The translations under genes and the position numbers were made by a program. Below, piece after piece: positions 14,727-23,028 of a stretch of 51,986 nt of DNA. The notes under the pieces are model-generated. The model was given only the letters and a program-made list of their open reading frames with translations, did not search any database and was not told the DNA's origin. Source of the DNA: a virus; IMG/VR virus record IMGVR_UViG_3300036766_001779, positions 1-51,986 of that record; one strand, 5' to 3'. Position 1 is the stretch's first letter. Every line of letters starts with the position of its first letter.

Positions 14727-17108
14727 ATGGTTGCCATAAACAGTTATCCGAAAGTGCAAGGCGTTGACCCTCACAACAAAGGCTGGTTTGTCGATAATGC
14801 AGCTTTGATTGCTGCATATCCTATCGGCAGCGACGGCGACTACGCTATTGTTGGCTCGACTGACACCGTTTGGGTGTGGGATTCAACAACAGTTGCTTGG
14901 GTGGACACAGCTTCAGCTGGGCTTGTTTCCTCTGTTTTCACTCGTACGGGCGACATCCACGCACAAAGTGGCGACTATGCAGCGTCGTTAGTCAGCAATG
15001 ACAGTGTAATTCCAGGCTCTTCTGTGAAGGATGCCTTGAATAACTGCAACACATTGCTAAGTATATATCAAGAAATTTATGTCGACCCTGACTGGACTGC
15101 AGGGGACATTGCCGGATTTGTTTATTCAACATTGGATGCTGCAATTGCGTATGTCAACGCTCATCCAACGACGATGTACACAATTCGTCTCGCACCAAAA
15201 ACTCTCACACTCACAAAAACTCATCGTCTTGAAGTGTCCTGTCGCATTATTGGAGCCGGACCTAATCAAACTAAGATAATTGTTAATTTCGCTGGAGCAG
15301 GCCCGTGGTCTATCAATGTGGCAGGTGTAAAAGTAGGCCTTTGCTGGGCTGGCACTCCTGTTGCAAGCGTAATTCAGCGTATTATTGTGAACAGAATGGA
15401 AGTCTCAAATCTATCCATTATTATGACTGGAGACAATGGCAGTCAAGAAGCTCTTACAGTAAAGTTTTCGCCTGACTCAGCAATGGACTACACTCTGCAG
15501 AATCTTAGAGTGTATCGCAGGAAGTCCAACGCAGGAAGTATATATCAGATTTGGGCAGTGAATTTTGAAGGGTCAAACATGGCTGCGCCGTCCCTTCCAA
15601 GTTCTCCGCGTGTGCGACTGCTCGATGTACTTATTACAGGAGAAGAAGTTTCGCCCATTCTTATCAGAACTACTGCATCATCTGCTGTTGTTACTACAGT
15701 TGCTTCCGGATTCGATTTCAACGATTATTTGTCAGCAGGTTCACGTATAAAAATTGAATCTGTGGTCTATGTTGTTCAAGCTGTTAATTCTGCAACACAG
15801 ATAACGTTGACTGCAACAGTTCCAACAACTTACACAGATGTTGGATGCCAGTTTATTAACTTTATAAACAACGGCATCAACTTATATCTATTTCGTTCGA
15901 CATCGCCATCAATGATACGTTCTGCTGTTATTGCAGACAATTTGAAGATAGAGTGGACATATAATAAAGCAATGTCGTTAACTGGTGGAGACTGGAGCAG
16001 TTTCAAAAAATTCACTCTTCGCTCTTGCGGCTGCAACAACATTGTGGCAGGTGCAGACAGTTTAGTTGTTTTGTCCTACTCGCCTGGTGTTCGATTTGAA
16101 GGCGTGTACATTCTACGAGATTATCAGCTTTCAATAGCGAACGGCAAATGGGACATTTTCGATTTCAGCAACAGCGGCACTGATGCATGTGTTCCAACTA
16201 TTCAAGGTCTTCGAGTTGAATACAACGATATTGCCATATCCAGCTACTACAATTTTATGCGCCTTTCAGGAAACGGTGTAAAGCTAGTGGACATTAGCAT
16301 ACATACTTACATCCTCGCCAATGCACTTCTTCGTGTTTTAAGTGCTTGTCAGAACATCTGGCTGGAACGAGTTTTCACAGGAAGCGCTCTCGTGCGAGTT
16401 GTTGAAAATGCTGGGTCGCCCAGCAAATATCTTCTGCACGATATGACAGTGCTAAATTGCAGTTTTTCTGCAGGCCGTTTTGAACACAACGGCAACAATC
16501 TCATTGTAAAAAGCTCGAAATTCACAGGCGGATTTACAACAGACCAGTACTACAGTCAGAATTGCAAAATTGAGAACAACGAAATAGTGTCCACAGCTTC
16601 TGGATATGTTGCAATTTGGCTCGGAACTGGCTCGTTGTTTCGCGAGAATAAAATCGACATGCAAAATGCAGATTTTATTTCTGTTGTCGCATCAAGTGTT
16701 GCAGCAATTCTTTCAAATATCATCAGATTAGTTGGAGGCTGGACAGCCGGTCAATCCAAAATCATACTAAATGACAATTCGAAGTTCTGTAACAACACAA
16801 TTGACGCAGGCGGATTTGCAGTTACAGGACCAACAGATTTAATTTACGTTCTTTCGCTCTGCAGTATCGTGGGCAATCTCATAAACAACATCAACGACAA
16901 CGCCAATATTCGAGCTATTGACTTATCGGGGGACGACAATCAAGTTGCACACAACATCATTTCTGGCGGAGTAAAGACCAACTTAACAGGAGTTCGAGCG
17001 CTTGGAAGTCGGGCTATGATTGCAATGAACACACTTCGCTGCGGTTTGGTGAAATCTGTGCAGGACTCAGGAGCCGACACACAAGACCTCTTCAACATAA
17101 AGGAATAA
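14727..17108 (+). CDS. Tail fibre/tailspike-like protein with parallel beta-helix
   Basis: The protein has 793 residues. Near residues 70-110 lies the widespread phage fibre module VFTRTGDIHAQSGDYAAS followed by GSSVKDALNN. From about 140 to the end, repeated short strands with Asn and small residues (for example LIVKSSKFTGG, NCKIENNEIVS, SKFCNNTIDAGG) form a right-handed parallel beta-helix of the pectate-lyase type. Such proteins bind or cleave host surface glycans. No catalytic residues can be named. It lies before the tail tube gene, an unusual place for a fibre. Confidence 0.85.
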   Translation: MVAINSYPKVQGVDPHNKGWFVDNAALIAAYPIGSDGDYAIVGSTDTVWVWDSTTVAWVDTASAGLVSSVFTRTGDIHAQSGDYAASLVSNDSVIPGSSVKDALNNCNTLLSIYQEIYVDPDWTAGDIAGFVYSTLDAAIAYVNAHPTTMYTIRLAPKTLTLTKTHRLEVSCRIIGAGPNQTKIIVNFAGAGPWSINVAGVKVGLCWAGTPVASVIQRIIVNRMEVSNLSIIMTGDNGSQEALTVKFSPDSAMDYTLQNLRVYRRKSNAGSIYQIWAVNFEGSNMAAPSLPSSPRVRLLDVLITGEEVSPILIRTTASSAVVTTVASGFDFNDYLSAGSRIKIESVVYVVQAVNSATQITLTATVPTTYTDVGCQFINFINNGINLYLFRSTSPSMIRSAVIADNLKIEWTYNKAMSLTGGDWSSFKKFTLRSCGCNNIVAGADSLVVLSYSPGVRFEGVYILRDYQLSIANGKWDIFDFSNSGTDACVPTIQGLRVEYNDIAISSYYNFMRLSGNGVKLVDISIHTYILANALLRVLSACQNIWLERVFTGSALVRVVENAGSPSKYLLHDMTVLNCSFSAGRFEHNGNNLIVKSSKFTGGFTTDQYYSQNCKIENNEIVSTASGYVAIWLGTGSLFRENKIDMQNADFISVVASSVAAILSNIIRLVGGWTAGQSKIILNDNSKFCNNTIDAGGFAVTGPTDLIYVLSLCSIVGNLINNINDNANIRAIDLSGDDNQVAHNIISGGVKTNLTGVRALGSRAMIAMNTLRCGLVKSVQDSGADTQDLFNIKE

Positions 17109-17112
17109 AGCC

Positions 17113-17685
17113 ATGAAAAAGGACATTGTGGGCAATGGCGTATTTACTTCGCCTGTGCATTTCAAAGATGCACAAGTTCCAGCCGTAGCTGTTCGCTCTG
17201 GCGGCACGCCTCCAACATTCGAAGATTTAACGGGTCTTTCAGCAGTGCTGTACGGCGATAAATTTGCAGTTGACGATGAGATGCACATTATTGTTCAGCT
17301 GCCCCACAGTCTAAAATTGAATACAGACGTTTATCCGCATGTTCATTGGATGCCGGACGAAGCTGCAAATGACGGTGACCAAGTGAGCTGGGAACTATTT
17401 GCGACTTGGGCAAATGTTGGCACAGAATTTCTATCAGGATACAGTATGATAACTGCTGTCGGCGAGGAGTCGCTGACTGGAATACAAGCGTGGACTCATT
17501 TGAAAACACTGTTGACATCCGTTACTCCTGCAGCTAATCAAGGCGGAATTTCATCCATCATAATCGCGAGATTAAGACGAAAAGCTGCGAGCGCTCAGGA
17601 GTACGGAGGCAAAGCAGTGTATCTCGGCTTGGATTTTCACATAGAAAACGATACGGACGGCTCGCGCCAAGAATTAGTCAAATAA
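17113..17685 (+). CDS. Fibre-associated structural protein (PHVHWMP family)
   Basis: The protein has 190 residues and is predicted mostly beta. It contains YPHVHWMPDEAANDGDQVSWEL near residues 75-95, a motif of small virion proteins found beside fibre genes in many phages, with a jelly-roll-like character. The C-terminal YLGLDFHIENDTDGS also fits that group. The role is probably adsorption or fibre assembly; this is inference from the adjacent beta-helix protein. Confidence 0.65.
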   Translation: MKKDIVGNGVFTSPVHFKDAQVPAVAVRSGGTPPTFEDLTGLSAVLYGDKFAVDDEMHIIVQLPHSLKLNTDVYPHVHWMPDEAANDGDQVSWELFATWANVGTEFLSGYSMITAVGEESLTGIQAWTHLKTLLTSVTPAANQGGISSIIIARLRRKAASAQEYGGKAVYLGLDFHIENDTDGSRQELVK

Positions 17686-17699
17686 AGGACTAAAAATAA

Positions 17700-17948
17700 A
17701 TGACCTGGACTTCGGACGAACAACGGCTCGTAATGGAGATACATTCTGGCGTATCTTCGATGCGTGCAGAAATAAAAAGCCTGTCCAAACGACAGGACAC
17801 CCTTGAGGAGGACCACAAAAAGCTCGTCGACAAAGTTGACAAGCCACCGAGATGGATGACAATTACTGTCGGCATTTTTGTTGGGATGGTTGGCTTGCTC
17901 GGAACGCTTTTGGGCATCATTCTCGGCATAAAGGCCTTAATGCCCTGA
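17700..17948 (+). CDS. Holin-like/XhlA-like protein with one C-terminal membrane segment
   Basis: The protein has 82 residues. Residues 1-48 form a charged coiled coil (SSMRAEIKSLSKRQDTLEED). Residues about 55-79 form one hydrophobic segment (ITVGIFVGMVGLLGTLLGII). This layout matches XhlA-type haemolysin-holin accessory proteins. It could alternatively anchor a fibre component. AAAGGA lies 11 nt before ATG 17700. Confidence 0.6.
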   Translation: MTWTSDEQRLVMEIHSGVSSMRAEIKSLSKRQDTLEEDHKKLVDKVDKPPRWMTITVGIFVGMVGLLGTLLGIILGIKALMP

Positions 17949-18067
17949 CAGCCAAACAATAATTGGCGTGTTGCCGATTTCGTTTTGGACTTTCAGTTGC
18001 GAAACGTTGATAGTTTGTTTTCGACCACTTCTGCAGACGTGGCATTTGTTTAAAAGGAGTCAATTTC

Positions 18068-18901
18068 ATGGGTACGTATCCAGAGTCACCTGACCCGAGA
18101 AACTACACGATAGGCGGGAATCGTGTGGACTTCTCTGAACTGCTCGACCCCGACACCACACCGAAGAAGTATTCCGGTTTCTTCTCGCTGGGCAATATCG
18201 TTGACAGCGCCTTTGCGCAGGCAATTGAAGAGCTGGAACACTACACGGCCAAGACGGGCACAAGCACCCTTGACCGCAAGCTCACAAAGTCCATCAAGCC
18301 GACCGTTACGTTGACGATGGATGAGCCGAACGTTCCGAATCTTCGCTACGTGTTTCGCACGGACGAGGAAACGGTCGTACCGGGTGCGGTGGCTGCCGGC
18401 CCGATTACGGGCGAAACGGCAAAGCTCAAAGGCACGGAAGTCCGTGCCCTGAAGCAGGGTTTCAATCACTCGTCTATCGTCGTAAAGGATTTCACCGGCG
18501 TCACCACGTATATCCTTAACACGGATTACGAGATTGTGGACTTCCTTTTGATGACCGGTGGCAAAACCCTCAAGGGCATCAAACGCAAAGGCGCGGGGAT
18601 TGGAGACGGCGACGTCGTTCAGATTGAGTACAAATACGACGTGCTGGCTCACAAACTCATCAAGCCCACATCCAACACAGAAATCAAGGGCATGGTACGG
18701 CTCTTCGGCGTGTCCGACACCGGCAACGAGTTCATCTATCGTATTGACAACGCACAAATCACCCCGAACGGTGATTTCACGTTCAACAAGGACGATTGGA
18801 GCACGTTCCAGCTGGTGATTAACGTGCTGGACAACTCGGAAAATGCGCCGAGTTCTCCGTTCGGAGAATTCGAGCACTACGGAATCGGGACCGACTTCTA
18901 A
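18068..18901 (+). CDS. Major tail tube protein
   Basis: The protein has 277 residues, is mostly beta, and has strong translation signals (AAAAGGAG before ATG 18068) and a GC-rich, regular codon use like the capsid gene. It is followed by a strong terminator and then by the G/T chaperone pair and tape measure, the canonical order for tail tube genes. The segment FNHSSIVVKDFTGVTTYILNTDYEIVD may be an inserted Ig-like or loop region. Tube identity is inferred from order and expression signals. Confidence 0.85.
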   Translation: MGTYPESPDPRNYTIGGNRVDFSELLDPDTTPKKYSGFFSLGNIVDSAFAQAIEELEHYTAKTGTSTLDRKLTKSIKPTVTLTMDEPNVPNLRYVFRTDEETVVPGAVAAGPITGETAKLKGTEVRALKQGFNHSSIVVKDFTGVTTYILNTDYEIVDFLLMTGGKTLKGIKRKGAGIGDGDVVQIEYKYDVLAHKLIKPTSNTEIKGMVRLFGVSDTGNEFIYRIDNAQITPNGDFTFNKDDWSTFQLVINVLDNSENAPSSPFGEFEHYGIGTDF

Positions 18902-18920
18902 ACGTCGGTCGCCCGCAAAT

Positions 18921-18959
18921 AAAAAGTGCAGCGGCCGACAGGTCTCTGCACTTTTTTTT
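18921..18959 (+). terminator. Rho-independent terminator after the tail tube gene
   Basis: The stem AAAAAGTGCAG/CTGCACTTTTT (18921-18931 with 18946-18956) is followed by a run of eight T. It should limit transcription into the chaperone and tape measure genes. Confidence 0.88.
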
Positions 18960-18986
18960 CTTTCATTTCAATAGGGGGAAACAATC

Positions 18987-19466
18987 GTGGACAAACTGGA
19001 ACAGGCACAGCAAGAAAAGTGGATTGAAATTTACGTCGCAGGAGTAACAAATCCAAACCGCGAAGACGGCAAATTTCGTATCCGTAAATGGACTTTTCGG
19101 CATCAAAGACGCTTCGGACCCGGCCTAATTCGCTTGGCTCAGGACTTTTTCAAGCAAGTCGATACTCTGGACGCCAAGCAGCTCTTCAAGGACTTTGAAC
19201 ATATTAAGTCCTTCAAGGACCTTGAAGCGATGAAGGTGAACTGGGGCGACTTGTTCGAGAAGCACGCCGACTTTATGAACGACGTGATTACGTACGCCCT
19301 AATGCCCAACTTCGGCGACGACCTGAACAAAACTCAAGCGTGGGTCGATGAGAACATCGACTTCTTCGAAAAGAAGAACGCCATCACGCTGATAAAAGAC
19401 ATCATTCTGCTGCAGTTTGGGCACGCACCAAAAAAAGAACTCGCACCTCAGCCGGCCGTGCAGTAG
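18987..19466 (+). CDS. Tail assembly chaperone (lambda gpG analogue)
   Basis: The protein has 159 residues from GTG 18987, with AGGGGG 7 nt before it. It is an alpha-helical acidic protein located between tube and tape measure genes, as for lambda gpG. The last codons contain a perfect A AAA AAA slippery heptamer at 19430-19436. A -1 shift there joins this frame to the gene at 19469 and would give a 262-residue G-T fusion. Confidence 0.82.
   Translation: MDKLEQAQQEKWIEIYVAGVTNPNREDGKFRIRKWTFRHQRRFGPGLIRLAQDFFKQVDTLDAKQLFKDFEHIKSFKDLEAMKVNWGDLFEKHADFMNDVITYALMPNFGDDLNKTQAWVDENIDFFEKKNAITLIKDIILLQFGHAPKKELAPQPAVQ
19430..19436 (+). promoter_or_regulatory. Programmed -1 ribosomal frameshift site (A AAA AAA)
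   Basis: In the zero frame the codons are CCA AAA AAA GAA. After a one-base backward slip the frame reads AGA ACT CGC and stays open through the stop of the G gene at 19464-19466 into ATG 19469 and on to 19774. The position matches the G/GT frameshift known in lambda and most siphophages. The lack of a ribosome site before 19469 supports it. Confidence 0.8.
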
Positions 19467-19468
19467 AA

Positions 19469-19774
19469 ATGGCTGAGGTGGTCAACGTACTTTTGAGTCA
19501 CGGCCATCGTTATGAGGATGTGTTTGACGAGTACACGATGGATGAAATTCGAATACTGTACGAATCCATTCAAGTGCTCGAAATGCGGCAGCTGAAAATG
19601 AGCTCGATTTCGCAGTTCAATGCTGCAAGAGGAACTGGCAAGGGCTTCAAGGAATACTTGCAGAGATTGGATGAAATTATCGAGCAGGCGTCCCGTACGG
19701 ACAACGAAAAGAAAACAGTTGGAGGCCGATTGTTCGCACAATTACTCCAGCTATCGAAGGCAGGACAACAATGA
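19469..19774 (+). CDS. Tail assembly chaperone T part (made as -1 frameshift product)
   Basis: This is a 101-residue open frame with no GGAG-type site before ATG 19469, unlike nearly all other genes here. It is in the -1 frame of the preceding gene, reached at 19430-19436. The helical sequence includes EIRILYESIQVLEMRQLKM. As in lambda gpT it probably exists only as a C-terminal extension of G that binds the tape measure. It overlaps the tape measure start at ATGA. Confidence 0.78.
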   Translation: MAEVVNVLLSHGHRYEDVFDEYTMDEIRILYESIQVLEMRQLKMSSISQFNAARGTGKGFKEYLQRLDEIIEQASRTDNEKKTVGGRLFAQLLQLSKAGQQ

Positions 19775-22700
19775 CAGACGCAGCAGACAACACCGTACAG
19801 CTGAAAATTGGCCTCGACCCTTCGTCGATAAACGCCCTTTATGTCCAAGTGGCACAAATAGTTTCTGAATTATCCGGTCTTGTCATCCAACTAAAGGTCG
19901 ATACAAACACGCAGGAGGCCACAGACGCTGCAGGGCAGCTCGACGATGAGGTGAAGAAGGTCAACGATGAGCTCGAAGATACTGGGGCAAAAGGCAAAAA
20001 AGGCGGAGAAGAAGCGGCTGGAGGAATGAACACACTGATGGGCGCCGTGCAGGGATTGGCACAGGTCCTTGCCAGCGTCGGCCTCTCCAAGTTTCTCGGC
20101 TCCATAATCAAGTCAGCTTCTGACTCGGAAGACGCTCTTGTACGTCTTCAAGGCGCTCTGGCTGCGTCCGGCCAAGAAGTCAGCGGTTTATCCGCGCAGT
20201 ATCAACAGCTGGCCACCTCTATTCAGAAAAGCACACAGTTCAGCGACGAATCCATTCTCGATTTGATTGCCACATTAACACAGCTGGGCGTTGCATCCAA
20301 AGATATTGATGCGGCCACTCGCACAATTGCAGACTTCGCTGCTGCAACGGGCATGTCCATTGAAAACGCTGCGATGCTCGTCGGCCGTGCCCTTGAAGGC
20401 CAGATAACGAGCCTTCGCCGTTACGGCATCACCATAAATGAAGCTGCAGTTAAAGCCAGAGGAGCTGGTGCCGTGCTGGAGGAGCTGCAAAAACGGTTTG
20501 GCGGGGCTGCAGCAAATCAGGTCAACACTTTTACGGGTGCGCTGAAGGTGTCTGCAAATGCGTGGGACGACTTAAAGGAAACACTGGGCGCTGTTTTCAC
20601 GCAGGACACCGTCATACGCGAATTCCTCAAAACCGTGACCGATTTGATTGTGGGCATTAACGACTGGCTACAACAGAATCCGATACTGGCAAAAACCATT
20701 ATCTACATAACGACCGCTATCACCGGCCTTATAGCCGTAATGGGCGCACTGCAAATTGTAATGAGTTTAGGCCTTGTCAAGGCGTTTGGCACACTCGTTA
20801 CGTATTTGGTGTCTTTTTCTGTGCAGGCCACAGTTGCTTCGGCGAGCGCGAAAGCGCTGACTATCAGTCTTGTGTCTATGAAAACCGCAGCGGCAGCGGC
20901 TGCAACAGGAATTGGCATCGGTTTCGTTACTGTCGCTGTAGCAGGATTAGCTGCAGCGTATGCCGAAACAAAACGGCTCGAAGCTGAGATAAAACGATTG
21001 GAGGAAGAAGCACTGAAACAGCAGCAAGACTTCTTAGACAGACGATACGCAGGAGCCGAACGTCGTGCTCTTGCAGCTGTTGCAGTAGGCGATGAGAAGG
21101 AAGTGCAGCGAAATTTGGCAATAGCTGCAGCAGTGGGCCGCGAGAGTGAGCTGACGAATCGCATCTTTGAAGAGCGCCAAAAAATCTCTGCAGAGATTGA
21201 GAAACAACGTGCGACACTCAATCAGAGTGCGTTGGCATATGCGGACTCGTTGGGACTTGTGCGTGCAGAACTTTACAACATCGATACAATGACCGAATCG
21301 GGTGTGTCCAAGTTTATCGCCCTGCGCGGCCAAGTCGTGGCTGTTGAGCAAGCCTTACGTGATGCAGCCCTTTCGCTCGACCCAAAGCTGGGTGCAACAG
21401 CGTTTAACGACGCAATTTTAAACGCACAGACATCGGTAACGGAACTTGTAAGCAAACTGCGCCAAATGGAAGCAGCCGGCATCGATACAGGTAAGGCTTC
21501 AGGCGCCCTTCTAAAGGCTTTTGGCGATACGCTCAAGCCAAACGACGAGCTACTGAAATCGCTGCAGCAGCAGAATGCACAATATTCGGACCTTGTCAAA
21601 AAGGCGATGGACTTAGGCCTTGTTTCTCGCCAGCAGGCTATTACAGACCTTGACGCCGTCTTGATCCGCAATAAGGAGTTAGTTGCTGCAGGCAAAATAA
21701 ACGATGTATCCAACAAGCATATTGCGTTAACGAAAATTGAAAATGAACTGACCACACAGACAAAGGCTATTACACAGGCCATTGCAGCCGAGGAAGAACG
21801 GCGCGAGCAACTCGACAATCGTAAAAAGGCCGCACTCGAGAAAATTCAAGAGATACAGTTGGGAATCTTAGAAGACCAAGCCCGCGGGACCGAAACGTTG
21901 CAGGATGATTTGGCATTACTCGAAAAAAGACGTGCTATCGAACTCGCTGCAGCCAAAGGTGGGCCGGCCGAAGAAGCGGCTGCCGTTGAACTACAGTACA
22001 CACGTGACCGTTTGCAGATTGAGGAACGTATCAAACAAACGCGTGCAGATGCTGCCGCAGAGTTAGTGGCGCAAACCAAGCAGGCGCAGGATGATTTGCT
22101 GGGATTTATCGCCGGTGTTGAGGAACGTGTTATGCGCGCACAGGGCAAGGGTGCTCTCGTGGACCTACAGAAGGAAATTGCGTCCATTAACGAGCAAGTC
22201 AAAAACGTGCAGACAGAAGTTCAAGGCGGCCAGCTACAAAAGGCGGCCGAAAGCCTGCTGGCTGAGAGTGTAAAGCCTTTACGTGAAGCAGCTGAGGAAA
22301 GTCATAAAAAGTTGAAGGACTTGAACCAGCAGCTGGAAGACTTGACGGGCGAATATTTCGTTGAAAAACGGCAAGTGATTGCCTCCACAAAAGCAGGTCC
22401 AGAACGTGCCGCTGCTCTGCAGGCACTGGATGTGAAATACCGTGAAAAGGGCCTGTCTTTGAAGGACGATATCAAGTCAGCTGAGGAGCAAGCGGCAAAG
22501 GACGACGCTCTGGTGAAGGAAGGCGAAGACTTACGCCGTAAAGAGTTGGACGCTCTACAGCAGTCGGTTAATCTTCGTATTGCCGAAAATGAAATGCGTG
22601 CAGCAGCCATCGAAGAACAGAAAATACAAGAGGCTGCAATGGCCGAACAAGCACAAAAACAACTCGCGCCGGAAGTTCCTCCAGCAGGCGCAGAAGCTGC

Positions 22701-23028
22701 AGCGGCCGTGGTGGCCGTGCCAATAACGGCACCAGTCGTTACGCCCGAAGCCCTTGCACAAGTGCAGACCGTAACGGACCAAGTCAATACGGCAATTACA
22801 AACGTGGACGGAGCCTTCAGTTCAATCACAACGAGCTTGGAAGGCACCGTTACGGCGCAGCAAAATTTTGCCACAGTCTTAGCTAATTTCGCTGAAACAA
22901 CGGTGGACAAATTTGGAGAGATGACCCAAACGTACGATTCGCTTACTGCGAAATTAACGGACTTACAGACGCAGCTAAAAGCGATGTCGGGTGCTGCAGG
23001 CGAACTCGCGGATAAAGGACTTAAATAA
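19771..23028 (+). CDS. Tape measure protein
   Basis: The protein has 1085 residues and is the longest gene. It is almost fully helical and Ala/Gln/Glu-rich with long coiled coils (residues 400-900). Hydrophobic segments lie near 305-350 (IIYITTAITGLIAVMGAL) and 370-395 (TGIGIGFVTVAVAGLAAAY). Residues 90-280 (LIKSASDSEDALVRLQGALAA, then QFSDESILDLIATLTQLG and AADFAAATGMS-like segments) match the TP901-type tape measure core. It sets tail length and enters the host envelope. No lytic domain is visible. The family rule of about 0.15 nm per residue would give a tail near 160 nm. Confidence 0.93.
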   Translation: MTDAADNTVQLKIGLDPSSINALYVQVAQIVSELSGLVIQLKVDTNTQEATDAAGQLDDEVKKVNDELEDTGAKGKKGGEEAAGGMNTLMGAVQGLAQVLASVGLSKFLGSIIKSASDSEDALVRLQGALAASGQEVSGLSAQYQQLATSIQKSTQFSDESILDLIATLTQLGVASKDIDAATRTIADFAAATGMSIENAAMLVGRALEGQITSLRRYGITINEAAVKARGAGAVLEELQKRFGGAAANQVNTFTGALKVSANAWDDLKETLGAVFTQDTVIREFLKTVTDLIVGINDWLQQNPILAKTIIYITTAITGLIAVMGALQIVMSLGLVKAFGTLVTYLVSFSVQATVASASAKALTISLVSMKTAAAAAATGIGIGFVTVAVAGLAAAYAETKRLEAEIKRLEEEALKQQQDFLDRRYAGAERRALAAVAVGDEKEVQRNLAIAAAVGRESELTNRIFEERQKISAEIEKQRATLNQSALAYADSLGLVRAELYNIDTMTESGVSKFIALRGQVVAVEQALRDAALSLDPKLGATAFNDAILNAQTSVTELVSKLRQMEAAGIDTGKASGALLKAFGDTLKPNDELLKSLQQQNAQYSDLVKKAMDLGLVSRQQAITDLDAVLIRNKELVAAGKINDVSNKHIALTKIENELTTQTKAITQAIAAEEERREQLDNRKKAALEKIQEIQLGILEDQARGTETLQDDLALLEKRRAIELAAAKGGPAEEAAAVELQYTRDRLQIEERIKQTRADAAAELVAQTKQAQDDLLGFIAGVEERVMRAQGKGALVDLQKEIASINEQVKNVQTEVQGGQLQKAAESLLAESVKPLREAAEESHKKLKDLNQQLEDLTGEYFVEKRQVIASTKAGPERAAALQALDVKYREKGLSLKDDIKSAEEQAAKDDALVKEGEDLRRKELDALQQSVNLRIAENEMRAAAIEEQKIQEAAMAEQAQKQLAPEVPPAGAEAAAAVVAVPITAPVVTPEALAQVQTVTDQVNTAITNVDGAFSSITTSLEGTVTAQQNFATVLANFAETTVDKFGEMTQTYDSLTAKLTDLQTQLKAMSGAAGELADKGLK

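Noticed and set aside
18086-18877. Minus-strand frame of 263 codons opposite the tail tube gene
   Set aside because: Antisense to a highly expressed gene with GC-rich codons, which often leaves complement frames open; no translation signal.
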